From Owenweeksia sp048267305 (lineage in GTDB: Bacteria > Bacteroidota > Bacteroidia > Flavobacteriales > Schleiferiaceae): a stretch of DNA of 64,000 bases. The notes under the pieces were generated by a model that was given only the letters and a program-made list of their open reading frames with translations, was not told where the DNA came from and searched no databases. Shown one piece after another: positions 42,522-51,583 of this stretch (the stretch's first letter is position 1; each line of letters begins with the position of its first letter). A program made the translations under genes and the position numbers. The DNA lies in NCBI GenBank assembly GCA_048267305.1, contig JBLWXT010000018.1, positions 9,365 to 73,364 of the forward strand, read 5' to 3'.

Positions 42522-43147
42522 ACTGGTTTACATACCTGCTATTATCTCTTCTTCCGCTTGGCCAAGATTACTATTCCTATACTCCTGACGATTTTTTTGA
42601 ACTGGAGGCCGTAAACAAAACCATAGATGTAGCTCATCTGGATACCGATTTACTGGAGGCCGCAGTATTTCATGCCAGCAATGAGGTTCGCTCCCAAAAG
42701 CGAAAATCTGTATTCACCTATAACGAAGTATTGCACAACGCTGCCCGATATCACGCTGTATATCTGGCGAAAGCCAAAAAAATAGATCACAGAAACACCA
42801 GGGAAAAAAGATTTGAAACGCCTTACAAAAGAATACTGGCCTTTGGAGGCAATGACTTTGTGGGAGTATCAGAGAACCTGGCGCTCATTTCGCCTGTTAT
42901 ACTGGCTAAGGACAATCTCTATTATATGAAAGATGGACAGCCCGTGGATAAAGCCGGTAACAAACTACCTCTAAAAACTTATAATGAATTTGCCCATCAG
43001 GTGGTTGAGGGCTGGATGAACAGCAAAGGGCATCGCAGGAACCTTATGAGTGAAAGCACCATGCTGGGCTGTGCCATTTCTGGCGTAAGCTTCAACAGGG
43101 ATAATGTTCCTCAGGTAACTTTTGTACAGAACTTTGGATACAAATAG
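42515..43147 (+). CDS. Exported CAP-domain (SCP/PR1) protein
   Basis: 210 residues with an N-terminal hydrophobic segment and one CAP domain (~45-205). Characteristic parts are HNAARYHAVYLAKAKKIDHR, GVSENLALIS, VVEGWMNSKGHRRNLMSEST and VTFVQNFGY; His and Glu residues of the CAP cavity are conserved. Bacterial CAP proteins are secreted and of uncertain function. The ATG overlaps the OstA-like stop by 7 bp and the next gene begins 4 bp after, forming a tightly packed envelope operon. Confidence 0.85.
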   Translation: MVNWFTYLLLSLLPLGQDYYSYTPDDFFELEAVNKTIDVAHLDTDLLEAAVFHASNEVRSQKRKSVFTYNEVLHNAARYHAVYLAKAKKIDHRNTREKRFETPYKRILAFGGNDFVGVSENLALISPVILAKDNLYYMKDGQPVDKAGNKLPLKTYNEFAHQVVEGWMNSKGHRRNLMSESTMLGCAISGVSFNRDNVPQVTFVQNFGYK

Positions 43148-43150
43148 ATT

Positions 43151-44383
43151 ATGAAAAATTTCTTTTACACCATACTTCTTTCGGCTCTTAGCAGCCTATC
43201 TCTATACGCACAACTGCGATTTTATGATGTGAAAAGTTTCACACAATACCAGCAAGTACTGGAGCAGGCCATGAATGAAGAGAAGATTCTCTTTTTGGTG
43301 GTGTATGAAAATGGAGATGACTTTTACCGCATGCAAAAGGATGACGTTTTTTCAGACCCTACGCTCGTAGGTGCCTATGGTGCCACTATCCCCATGGCTG
43401 TAGATATTTACAGCGATATGGGTTCTCGTCTTGCCGGAGCCTTTGGAATTGAAAAATTACCTTCATTTCTGTACATCACTCATGAGGAGGCACTCGTATT
43501 AGTAAAGGAAGGTTACCTCAATGTGGGTGAACTAAACATTGCCTTGCGCGAAGCCCAAAAGGCCGAACAGCTCTACGCCACTTTACAGAAAAAATACGCA
43601 GCCAAAACACTTACCTCTGCCGAGTGGCTACAGCTGATTCAACTACAATCCCTCAATGCTGGTTTTAATGAAACCAAAACACTCGCCATTGGCTTCCTCA
43701 ACGGGCTAAACGATGCACAACTGCTTTCGCAGGAGATTGCCCCAACCATGGCTACCTATGGTATTGATCTCGAATTTAAATATCCCAAGTTTATAGTTGA
43801 AAATCGTAAAGCTTTAGCTGATAAGATTGATTACAAAACCTTTTATGAAAGTGCCTACTCCTATAATTTTGACCGAGCCGTGGCCAGTGAAGACACTATA
43901 ATGCTCGAAAACATCGTAAAGGTATTAACGCCAAACTCTCCTGATGTTAATGCCAGTAAGGAAGAACTGGCCTTTGAAACGCGCAAGGTATTCGCATCTG
44001 AGGCTCAGATGTTTACCGTTTGGAAACGGGCAGCCCTTGAAAGAATCAAAAGTGTGATGGATGATAGCACCAAGGCTGAATTTCTTTTTGAAGAAGCCTT
44101 TGAGATTGCAGATAACTTTAATTCCAAAGAATCAAACCGGGCGGCACGACAACTGGCCGAAGCCGCAGGAAAAATCAAAAAAGACTTTAGCTATAAAGCT
44201 CTCGAAGCCTATATGGCCTATCTCAACGAAGATTATGAAGGTGCAGACGCATTGGTAAAAGAAGCCCAGCAACTGGCCTCCAACGCCAGCGAAAAGCAAA
44301 AGGCATCCAACCTGCAAGCCATGATTGTAAAGGAACTAAACAAGGCCTCCAAAAAATTACTTGAGGAAGGTAAAGGGGAATAA
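43151..44383 (+). CDS. Exported protein with degenerate thioredoxin fold
   Basis: 410 residues: signal peptide (MKNFFYTILLSALSSLSLYA), then a thioredoxin-like segment (~25-135; EKILFLVVYENGDDFYRMQK, FGIEKLPSFLYI with the cis-Pro position) that lacks the CxxC redox pair, followed by a long, mostly helical domain (~140-410) rich in Ala, Glu and Lys, possibly TPR-like. Without the cysteines a binding or chaperone role is likelier than catalysis. Third gene of the OstA-CAP operon. Confidence 0.75.
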   Translation: MKNFFYTILLSALSSLSLYAQLRFYDVKSFTQYQQVLEQAMNEEKILFLVVYENGDDFYRMQKDDVFSDPTLVGAYGATIPMAVDIYSDMGSRLAGAFGIEKLPSFLYITHEEALVLVKEGYLNVGELNIALREAQKAEQLYATLQKKYAAKTLTSAEWLQLIQLQSLNAGFNETKTLAIGFLNGLNDAQLLSQEIAPTMATYGIDLEFKYPKFIVENRKALADKIDYKTFYESAYSYNFDRAVASEDTIMLENIVKVLTPNSPDVNASKEELAFETRKVFASEAQMFTVWKRAALERIKSVMDDSTKAEFLFEEAFEIADNFNSKESNRAARQLAEAAGKIKKDFSYKALEAYMAYLNEDYEGADALVKEAQQLASNASEKQKASNLQAMIVKELNKASKKLLEEGKGE

Positions 44384-44412
44384 TACTTCACCCATTACAG
44401 CTGCCGGGAGAT

Positions 44413-45135
44413 TTATCGATACTCAGGATTCGGATGATCAAAATTCTCTCCATCCTGCCATTTATCCCTTTCATTACCTGGTGTAGGAAACCCACCCTGA
44501 TTTTTTAGCATCAGGGCCATGTGCATCAAATTCCAGCTCATAAAAGTGGTGTTCCGCTGTGTAAATTCGTTTTTAGTGCCTCCTGAATTTTCATCCAGAT
44601 AGGATGGCCCTGGACCGGCCTCTCCTATCCAACCCGCATCAGCCTGTGGCGGAATACAATAACCCAAATGTTGCATGGCAAATAAAATTCCACTAGCGCA
44701 ATGTTTTATTCCGTCTTCATTTCCCGTTACTATACAACCTCCTGCCTTTCCATAAAAAACAGACTGCCCCTTTTCGTTCCATTGGCCCGATTGGGCATAC
44801 AGCCTTTCTATAACCTGGGTACAAACTGAAGATCTTTCGCCTAACCAAATAGGCGTGCCGAGCACCAATATATCCGCATCCTTTACCTTTTCCCACAGTT
44901 CTGGCCATTCATCCTTATCCCAGCCTTTCTCAGTCATATCCGGATAAACCCCAAATGCTATATTGTGATTTACAGCCCGTATATACTCCACCGTCACACC
45001 CTGCTTTCGCATGATATCCATAGAAACCTTCATAAGGCCATTCGTATGACTGGTTTCGGGACTACGCTTTAGCGTGCAATTGATAAACAGTGCTTTTAAG
45101 TTTGAGAAGTCTGGGGAGGTTTTCATATCTGCCAT
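44413..45135 (-). CDS. Flavodoxin-fold NAD(P)H:FMN oxidoreductase-like protein
   Basis: 240 residues. The FMN-binding pattern is visible as LKALFINCTLKRSPETSHTN (phosphate loop) and DILVLGTPIWLGERSSVCTQ, followed by GKAGGCIVTGNEDGIKHCAS, typical of the NADPH-dependent FMN reductase/flavodoxin-like group. The C-terminal ~60 residues (rich in Gly, Asn, Asp) are an extension. The physiological acceptor is unknown. No operon partner; divergent from the TonB receptor. Confidence 0.85.
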   Translation of the reverse strand: MADMKTSPDFSNLKALFINCTLKRSPETSHTNGLMKVSMDIMRKQGVTVEYIRAVNHNIAFGVYPDMTEKGWDKDEWPELWEKVKDADILVLGTPIWLGERSSVCTQVIERLYAQSGQWNEKGQSVFYGKAGGCIVTGNEDGIKHCASGILFAMQHLGYCIPPQADAGWIGEAGPGPSYLDENSGGTKNEFTQRNTTFMSWNLMHMALMLKNQGGFPTPGNERDKWQDGENFDHPNPEYR

Positions 45136-45473
45136 TATCTGGTTTTTTAATAATATCTGTCAATCTAAATCCTGTATGGGTTTTTATTCATCAGATGGCT
45201 AGCTAACGCTTAATATGAAGAATCGTTTAAAAACCTCTAAAGAAACCATTACCATAAATCAAAACACTCTTTTGATGCTTGCTACAGATATCATCAGCAT
45301 ATCTTTACTATAATAAAATGTATGACAGGCTCAATTAAAAGGTAATCAGATATTTTTGTGCACTGCTTTAAAAATTTTCATCCATCACGGAATAAATTTA
45401 TCAGAATCAAGTTATCCCAATAGTTATCCAAAATTTTGCTATCCTCCTCAGTTCAAAACCTCCTCATCCTTAA
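45136..45473. other. Divergent intergenic region with TonB-receptor promoter
   Basis: 338 bp, AT-rich. TATTTTTG (45351-45358) is an exact TAnnTTTG match pointing right and implies a ~110-nt leader for the TonB receptor gene at 45474; no TTG lies at ideal spacing. I saw no Fur box, riboswitch or small ORF of substance in the rest. Confidence 0.45.
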
Positions 45474-47792
45474 ATGAAAAAACTTATCCTTTTGGCGTGC
45501 ATGGCCCTATGGCTACCTGCAATGCATGCTCAACAATTTACCATTAGCGGTAGTATTAAAGATGCCAGCACTGGTGAAGATTTAATTGGCGCTGCCATTA
45601 CCGTAGATGAAAAACCCGGAACGGGTGCCGTTACCAATGTTTACGGCTTTTACTCCCTTACTCTGGCTGCCGGCACGTACAACATTACGGCACAGTACAT
45701 TGGCTATCAACCGGTAAGAATGGAAGTGAAACTTACCAAAGACCAAAGGTTTAATATTGAACTGAAACCAGAAAGCTCAAGCCTGCAAGAAGTGGTGGTA
45801 AAGGCCGATGCCGCCAATGCCAATGTTACAAAAACCCAAATGAGTATAGCCAAAATAAACCCAAAGGAGATTGAGGCTGTACCTGTACTTTTTGGCGAAA
45901 AGGACGTTTTAAAAACCCTGCAGTTACTGCCAGGGGTAAAATCCGGTGGTGAAGGTAGTTCGGGCTTTTCCGTCCGTGGTGGAGGGTTTGATCAAAACCT
46001 CATTCTTCTTGACGAAGCTCCTGTTTACAACGCTTCTCACCTGCTTGGCTTTTTCTCTGTTTTTAATTCCGATGCTATTAAAGACCTTACCCTATACAAG
46101 GGTGGTATCCCTGCTCAATATGGTGGCCGCGCCTCATCCGTTATGGATGTTGTGATGAATGATGGCAATTCAAAAAACTTCGGTGCTTCAGGGGGCATCG
46201 GGCTTATCTCATCGAAACTTACCGTGGAAGGCCCTATTGTAAAGGATAAAGGTTCCTTTATCCTTTCCGGAAGACGTACTTACCTGGATTTATTCCTCCT
46301 TCTGTCTAATGACGAAGCCATAAAAAAATCCAAGCTCTACTTCTACGATCTCAACCTCAAGGCAAACTACCAGATTACTGATCGCGACCGGATATTTATC
46401 TCAGGATACTTTGGGCGAGACAATTTTGGTTATGGCGATGACTTTGGTTTTGACTGGGGAAACGCCACAGGTACACTGAGATGGAACCACCTCTTTAGCG
46501 ATAAACTGTTTGGCAATACTTCGGTCATTTTTAGCGACTACAACTATGGTTTTGACATCGGCTCCGGAGAGGAAGGCTTTAGTCTGGCCTCTGGTATCAG
46601 AGATTACAACCTAAAGCAGGATTTCAGTTATTTCCTAAACTCAAAAAACACCCTTCGATTTGGTGGAAACCTTATCTATCACAATTTTACCCCTGGTGAG
46701 ATTTCCACTGGAGCTGATGCGGGTATCTCCATAGAGGATATAGATGAGCAATTTGCGCTGGAAGGTGCTATTTATCTGCAAAATGAACAGCAACTTGGCA
46801 CGAGGTGGAGCGTAAACTATGGATTGAGGTACAGCTACTTCAACTATATGGGCGAAGGCACTGCCTATGAGATTGATGAAACAGGTACCGTTATCAGTCA
46901 GAAAAAGTATGATTCGGGCGAAAGTATAGAGCAGTTTCATGGTATTGAACCCAGGGCCGCGGCCAAGTTTTTAATAAACGAGGAAAGTTCATTTAAAGCG
47001 GGCTACGATCGAAATTATCAATACCTGCACTTGCTGTCAAACTCCACCTCAGGTTCACCAACCGACCGCTGGGTTCCTAGCAGCAACAATGTAAAACCAC
47101 AGCTTGCCGATCAGATTGCACTGGGTTATTTCCGCAACTTTTTTGACAATAAATACGAGCTATCTGTAGAAACGTATTACAAAAAAATGCAAAACCTCAT
47201 TGACTACCGCAGCGGTGCTGAGTTGATATTAAACGGAAGTGTGGAAACAGAACTGGTATATGGTGAAGGCCGCGCCTATGGTATAGAGGTGTACCTGCGT
47301 AAACGTACGGGCAAACTTACCGGATGGATAAGCTATACCCTCTCCCGCTCTCTTCGGCAGTTTGATGACATTGATGGTGGAAAGGAGTTTCCGTCTCGCC
47401 AGGATAGAATACACGACTTATCCGTCACCGGAATCTATAAGTTTAATGATAAGTGGACCGTTTCTGCAAACTTTGTATTCTATACAGGAGATGCCGTTAC
47501 CTTCCCTTCAGGTAAATATTCAATAAATGGCAATACCGTACCCTACTATACCGAAAGAAATGGTTACCGCTTTCCTGATTATCACAGGTTAGACCTTGGC
47601 GCTACATGGGTAGTGAAAAAAACAAAAAAGTTTGAAAGTAGCTGGAATGTAAGTGTGTATAATGCCTATGGCCGTCAAAATGCCTATATCATCAACTTTC
47701 AGGAGAGCGAAACCAACCCCAATGTTACCGAGGCCGTGCAAATATCATTATTCAGTGTAGTGCCTGCCATCAGTTATAATTTTAGATTTTAA
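45474..47792 (+). CDS. TonB-dependent outer-membrane receptor
   Basis: 772 residues. Signal peptide (1-19), a carboxypeptidase-regulatory-like beta domain (~20-110, GSIKDASTGEDLIGAAITVD and GFYSLTLAAGTYNITAQYIG), a plug (~115-225 with VRGGGFDQNLILLDEAPVYN) and a 22-strand barrel ending in Phe (ISYNFRF). It imports an unknown ligand using TonB energy. No SusD homologue follows; instead a DUF4249 lipoprotein starts 6 bp downstream, the usual companion in this receptor subgroup. Confidence 0.92.
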   Translation: MKKLILLACMALWLPAMHAQQFTISGSIKDASTGEDLIGAAITVDEKPGTGAVTNVYGFYSLTLAAGTYNITAQYIGYQPVRMEVKLTKDQRFNIELKPESSSLQEVVVKADAANANVTKTQMSIAKINPKEIEAVPVLFGEKDVLKTLQLLPGVKSGGEGSSGFSVRGGGFDQNLILLDEAPVYNASHLLGFFSVFNSDAIKDLTLYKGGIPAQYGGRASSVMDVVMNDGNSKNFGASGGIGLISSKLTVEGPIVKDKGSFILSGRRTYLDLFLLLSNDEAIKKSKLYFYDLNLKANYQITDRDRIFISGYFGRDNFGYGDDFGFDWGNATGTLRWNHLFSDKLFGNTSVIFSDYNYGFDIGSGEEGFSLASGIRDYNLKQDFSYFLNSKNTLRFGGNLIYHNFTPGEISTGADAGISIEDIDEQFALEGAIYLQNEQQLGTRWSVNYGLRYSYFNYMGEGTAYEIDETGTVISQKKYDSGESIEQFHGIEPRAAAKFLINEESSFKAGYDRNYQYLHLLSNSTSGSPTDRWVPSSNNVKPQLADQIALGYFRNFFDNKYELSVETYYKKMQNLIDYRSGAELILNGSVETELVYGEGRAYGIEVYLRKRTGKLTGWISYTLSRSLRQFDDIDGGKEFPSRQDRIHDLSVTGIYKFNDKWTVSANFVFYTGDAVTFPSGKYSINGNTVPYYTERNGYRFPDYHRLDLGATWVVKKTKKFESSWNVSVYNAYGRQNAYIINFQESETNPNVTEAVQISLFSVVPAISYNFRF

Positions 47793-47798
47793 GCAACC

Positions 47799-48590
47799 AT
47801 GAGAAGTATTTTACTATTAGTTTCGGTACTCGCCCTTTTTAGTTGCCAAAAGGTAATTACGGTAGATTTGAATTCAGTAGACCCTCAAAAGGTATTGGAA
47901 GCCAACCTAAAGGAAGGCGCAGATAGTTTGCTTATACAACTTTCCGAAACCGGGGATTATTTTAATTTCAGCTCATCCCCAAAAGTTGAAAATGCCATTG
48001 TTGAGCTACTTACAGAAGATGGGCGCAGACTAATGGCGCAGATGACCTCTCCCGGTGAATACTGGGTTGACAGTATAGGTGCCGTTGCCGGAGAAAAGTA
48101 TACTCTGGAAGTTACCGCTGATGGAAAGTTCAGCTCGGCAGTTTCTCACCTGCCTGTAGCTGTGCCCATTGATTCGCTATACTTTAAATACATAGAGCCT
48201 AACGGCTTCTTTGAAGGTGGAATAATACCTTTTATCTCCTTTAAGGATCCAGCTGATGAAACAAACTATTACCGCCTTGTTGTTTATATAAATGGCTTTG
48301 AGGTAAACAACCTCGATATATTGGATGATAAGTTTATCAATGGCACCCAGGTGGAACTGAACCTCAATAACGATGACTTCTATGTGCCTGGTGATAGTAT
48401 TTATGCGGAGCTGCGCTCCATTGATGCTGAAGTGTACAAATATTACAATACCCTTATTGCCATATCTGGCGGAGGAGGCCCTCCCGGCATAGCGCCAGGA
48501 AATCCAACCACTAACTTAAGGGGAGATATCCAATTAGGATATTTTGGTACTTACAGCTCTTCCATTGCTAAGGGTGAATTTCCCGAGTAA
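47799..48590 (+). CDS. DUF4249 lipoprotein, partner of the TonB receptor
   Basis: 263 residues; lipoprotein signal ending LFSC (Cys16). Family features are the KVITVDLNSVDPQKVLEANL opening, EGADSLLIQLSETGDYFN, SPGEYWVDSIGAVAGEKYTLEV and FISFKDPADETNYYRLVVYI. DUF4249 proteins pair with TonB receptors in Bacteroidota and presumably sit on the outer face as substrate-binding or lid proteins, comparable to SusD in role but not in sequence. 6 bp after the receptor. Confidence 0.88.
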   Translation: MRSILLLVSVLALFSCQKVITVDLNSVDPQKVLEANLKEGADSLLIQLSETGDYFNFSSSPKVENAIVELLTEDGRRLMAQMTSPGEYWVDSIGAVAGEKYTLEVTADGKFSSAVSHLPVAVPIDSLYFKYIEPNGFFEGGIIPFISFKDPADETNYYRLVVYINGFEVNNLDILDDKFINGTQVELNLNNDDFYVPGDSIYAELRSIDAEVYKYYNTLIAISGGGGPPGIAPGNPTTNLRGDIQLGYFGTYSSSIAKGEFPE

Positions 48591-48621
48591 AAGCATTGAT
48601 TTTAGGGGATGAAAATAAAAA

Positions 48622-48649
48622 GTTGATCTGCTGCAGACAGCAGGTCAAC
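48622..48649 (+). terminator. Hairpin after the TonB/DUF4249 pair
   Basis: GTTGATCTGCTG (48622-48633), loop CAGA, CAGCAGGTCAAC (48638-48649): a 12-bp stem with one G-U pair. The downstream sequence is AT-rich but lacks a strong T run, so termination is probable rather than certain. The remainder of the ~300-bp gap to 48890 shows no feature. Confidence 0.55.
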
Positions 48650-48889
48650 CAATAAATTTTATTGTCTCAAAAACCTATCATACTCTTGCATAAGGTGTGT
48701 AGATCATCTGTCACTTCACTTAGAGCCATTTCAATTTCCATCGGATGACATTATTCGTTTCTTAAAAGGGTTTTCCGAATGGCCGCAGGCTGAAAGTATA
48801 TCAAATTTTTTACTCCAAATTCAACAATTAACTCATTGTTGCCTTAATCATAAGTAGCTCGGCATGTTTGTTGTAAAATTTAGGAACCC

Positions 48890-49600
48890 ATGAAGTTTAG
48901 CTTTCTCTACTTTTTTTTTCCACTATTGCTCTTTTCCTGTTCAGGCACGTCAAAAGCGGATAGCTCCTATAATTTTAAAACTGCCGACACCACCTTTACC
49001 AATAAGATAATCCCCGAAGCCATTAGGTTGGCTACAGTTGAGGCCCTTTCTCATTACCCGGAACTTAGCACAACGGAAATTGAATTCAGGTTTGAAGATG
49101 AGATTATTAATTCGTTTATGCAGGCCCAGCCAAGGGTTTCTACAATTTTCAAATTGAGAAAAAAAAGAGGCTACATTATCAAAATAACAAGGAAGATGGA
49201 GATTGACAGCGTTGACATCCCCATTGAGGAAATACCCTATGAAGTACTGCTGGGATGGCTTGGCCATGAGTTGGGACATATTGCCGACTACTCTAAAAAA
49301 AGCGGAGCCAGCATGGTATGGTTTGGATTCACTTATTTATGCTTTGATAAATCAAAGGTGAAGGCTGAGCGAAGGGCAGATATAGAAGCCCTAAAGCACG
49401 GCATGGCCCATGAAATAATAGCCACCAAAAATTTTATTCTTGACAATACCTCATTGCCTATGGTTTATAAGGACAGAATCAGGAAATACTATATATCTCC
49501 CGAGCAGGTGCTGGAGTTGGTGGAAAAAATGGAAAAGGAGCATGAAAGGGATAAGGCTCAACTTACCCGGGCTCAGGACAGTATTCTACCCTCTCAATAA
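48890..49600 (+). CDS. Lipoprotein with HExxH metalloprotease motif
   Basis: 236 residues; lipobox LFSC with Cys17. The motif HELGH (126-130, in LLGWLGHELGHIADYSKKSG) is a zinc-binding HExxH, and the later KAERRADIEALKHG offers Glu160 or Asp164 as the third ligand. The C-terminal helix is charged. It resembles single-domain metallopeptidases anchored to the membrane, but I know no characterised member. Transcribed alone, 300 bp after the DUF4249 gene. Confidence 0.72.
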   Translation: MKFSFLYFFFPLLLFSCSGTSKADSSYNFKTADTTFTNKIIPEAIRLATVEALSHYPELSTTEIEFRFEDEIINSFMQAQPRVSTIFKLRKKRGYIIKITRKMEIDSVDIPIEEIPYEVLLGWLGHELGHIADYSKKSGASMVWFGFTYLCFDKSKVKAERRADIEALKHGMAHEIIATKNFILDNTSLPMVYKDRIRKYYISPEQVLELVEKMEKEHERDKAQLTRAQDSILPSQ

Positions 49601-49679
49601 GACCGAAATTCCCTTCATTTTTTCTGAATCCGTGGGTGACTTTTATGCGATAGTGCATAAAGATGCAAATCATTCACCT

Positions 49680-49862
49680 ATGAAAAATTTAAGCTCATCT
49701 GTAAATCTTTTACTCTTTGCATTTTTGGGTATGGGTTCAAAATCCTGTGACTTAACTCCCCAGGATGATGTAGATGTTTCCCTATTTGTTTCGCCCTGTC
49801 CTGAAGAAATGGAACTACCTTCCGCTCCAATCAGTACAAGCGAATTTCTATATGTTTTCTAA
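49680..49862 (+). CDS. Possible small lipoprotein
   Basis: 60 residues from ATG 49680: basic-hydrophobic N-terminus (MKNLSSSVNLLLFAFLGMG) followed by SKSC, which could be a lipobox, then an acidic tail. No relatives known to me. It begins 80 bp after the HExxH lipoprotein. The call rests only on the signal-like start, so it may be spurious. Confidence 0.35.
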   Translation: MKNLSSSVNLLLFAFLGMGSKSCDLTPQDDVDVSLFVSPCPEEMELPSAPISTSEFLYVF

Positions 49863-49942
49863 ATTTAAGCATTCCCTTGCCCTTTAGCCATACTATTACA
49901 ACCTCAAGTAATACTTTTGACTACTGAAACATGTTATGTAGT

Positions 49943-51283
49943 ATGCAAAGGCTTCTATTTCTCTCTCTACTCCTGATTTTCTTCTTTTCACCTTCCGCAC
50001 AAACGGTTTCCTCTCCTCCGGCAGATACAGCTAAACTCCCCACCTTGCTTATCTTTTCCGGCAGCGACTGGTGTCTGCCCTGTATTCGTCTGGAGCGGGA
50101 AGTATTCTCAAAACCTGAGTTTAGGCAGTTTACAAAAAACAGGCTTAGGGTCGTTAAAGCTGATTTCCCGCAAAGGAAAAAGCTTAGCCCTGATTTAGTG
50201 GCAAAAAATGAGGCATTGGCAGAAAGGTATAACCCCGGGGGAGAATTTCCTTTGCTATTGCTATTGGATGCTCAGGGAAATGTAAAATCTAGAATCTTGT
50301 CTGAAGGCTTAACCTTGGAGTACTTTTTAGACGACCTTAAGAATGTATTGATTGGCGAGCCCCGTGAATATCGCAAAAAGGCACTTTTAATGGGTAGCAG
50401 CTTTGAGTTTATTGTGGTTGGCAATAACCCTGAAGGTGCCGAAACAATACTTAATGCAGGCCAGGCGGAAGTTGAACGCCTCGAAAAGCTGCTATCGGAA
50501 TGGAGAAAGGATACCGAGGTTTCTGCTGTAAATAATGCCGCAGGGCTAAATAGCGTTAGGGTGAGCGATGAAGTATATCAGCTTACCCAGCGTTCACTGG
50601 CTTTATCATCTATGACACAAGGGGCCTTTGACATTTCATTCAATGGAATGAATATCTACAAGTTTGATAAAAGCACTGTCAACACCTTCCCTGATACTAC
50701 CCTTATTGAGGCCAAATTGAAAACCGTGGGCTTTGATAAAATCAAACTCCAAAGCGATAATCATATCTTTTTAAGCGACTCTGGTATGTCTATAGGTTTT
50801 GGGGCCTCCGGCAAGGGATATGCCGCTGATGAAGTAAAAAAACTCTGGGAGGAACGTGGCGTTAAATCAGGAGTGGTGAATGCCAGCGGAGATTTGGTGG
50901 CATGGGGTAAGCGAGCCGATGGCAGCCCATGGAAGGTAGGCATTGCTGACCCAGAGGACATCAATAAGGTTTTGTATTGGATTCCTATAGAGAATCAGGC
51001 TGTAGCTACTTCCGGGAGTTATGAAAAGTATTTCGAATACAATGGCCAGCGCTACGCACATATCATAAACCCATTAACAGGTTTTCCAACTAAGGATAAA
51101 AAAAGTGTAACCGTCATCAGCCCCAGCGGTGAGCTTTCTGATGCACTCGCTACTGCCCTCTTTGTGCTCGATATTGAAACAGGCCTTGATCTGATCAGGC
51201 AACTACCCCAGGCAGAGTGTATTATTATTGATATCAACAATGAAATACACTTTAGCAATAAGCTTATACTGGTGGAAAACTGA
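49943..51283 (+). CDS. Thioredoxin-ApbE fusion: exported FAD:protein FMN transferase
   Basis: 446 residues. Signal peptide (1-20, SPSAQ), a thioredoxin domain (~30-135) with active-site Cys44 and Cys47 in SDWCLPCIRLE, and an ApbE domain (~145-446) showing GFGASGKGYAADEV, GVVNASGDLVAWG, ATSGSYEKYFEYNGQRYAHI, NPLTGFP and SDALATALFVLD. ApbE attaches FMN covalently to Thr/Ser of target proteins in the periplasm. Thioredoxin and ApbE are normally separate neighbours in such clusters; fusion suggests they act on the same target. DUF4266 and DUF3570 genes follow. ATG 49943 chosen directly before the signal peptide. Confidence 0.92.
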   Translation: MQRLLFLSLLLIFFFSPSAQTVSSPPADTAKLPTLLIFSGSDWCLPCIRLEREVFSKPEFRQFTKNRLRVVKADFPQRKKLSPDLVAKNEALAERYNPGGEFPLLLLLDAQGNVKSRILSEGLTLEYFLDDLKNVLIGEPREYRKKALLMGSSFEFIVVGNNPEGAETILNAGQAEVERLEKLLSEWRKDTEVSAVNNAAGLNSVRVSDEVYQLTQRSLALSSMTQGAFDISFNGMNIYKFDKSTVNTFPDTTLIEAKLKTVGFDKIKLQSDNHIFLSDSGMSIGFGASGKGYAADEVKKLWEERGVKSGVVNASGDLVAWGKRADGSPWKVGIADPEDINKVLYWIPIENQAVATSGSYEKYFEYNGQRYAHIINPLTGFPTKDKKSVTVISPSGELSDALATALFVLDIETGLDLIRQLPQAECIIIDINNEIHFSNKLILVEN

Positions 51284-51360
51284 ATTGCTAAGACCGAATT
51301 ATAACGCCTACAACCTTGAATCTTTATCGCCATTCCATCTTCTACCCCTATCTTTCACCC

Positions 51361-51573
51361 ATGAAGTTTAGTCTTTTCATAATCGCAATTCTCAGCCTTA
51401 CACTGGCATCTTGCAGCACAGTGAAGCCCTACCAACGTGCCTATCTCAATGACAGCAATATGAAACAGGGCACTATGAAGGCCGAAGGCTTTGAACAAAG
51501 TGTTTTCAACTATCGGGAGGGCGCCATGCAATCCGGAGGAAAAAAAGGCAAGGGTGGCTGTGGTTGTAACTAA
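51361..51573 (+). CDS. DUF4266 small lipoprotein
   Basis: 70 residues: lipobox LASC (Cys18), then the family motif VKPYQRAYLNDSNMKQGTM and a Gly/Lys-rich end, SGGKKGKGGCGCN. I recall that DUF4266 proteins generally end in this glycine-cysteine tail and lie beside ApbE and DUF3570 genes. A plausible role is as the flavin or redox carrier of the set, but no function is established. It starts 78 bp after the fusion gene and ends 10 bp before the DUF3570 gene. Confidence 0.85.
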   Translation: MKFSLFIIAILSLTLASCSTVKPYQRAYLNDSNMKQGTMKAEGFEQSVFNYREGAMQSGGKKGKGGCGCN

Positions 51574-51583
51574 ACTGAAAGCG

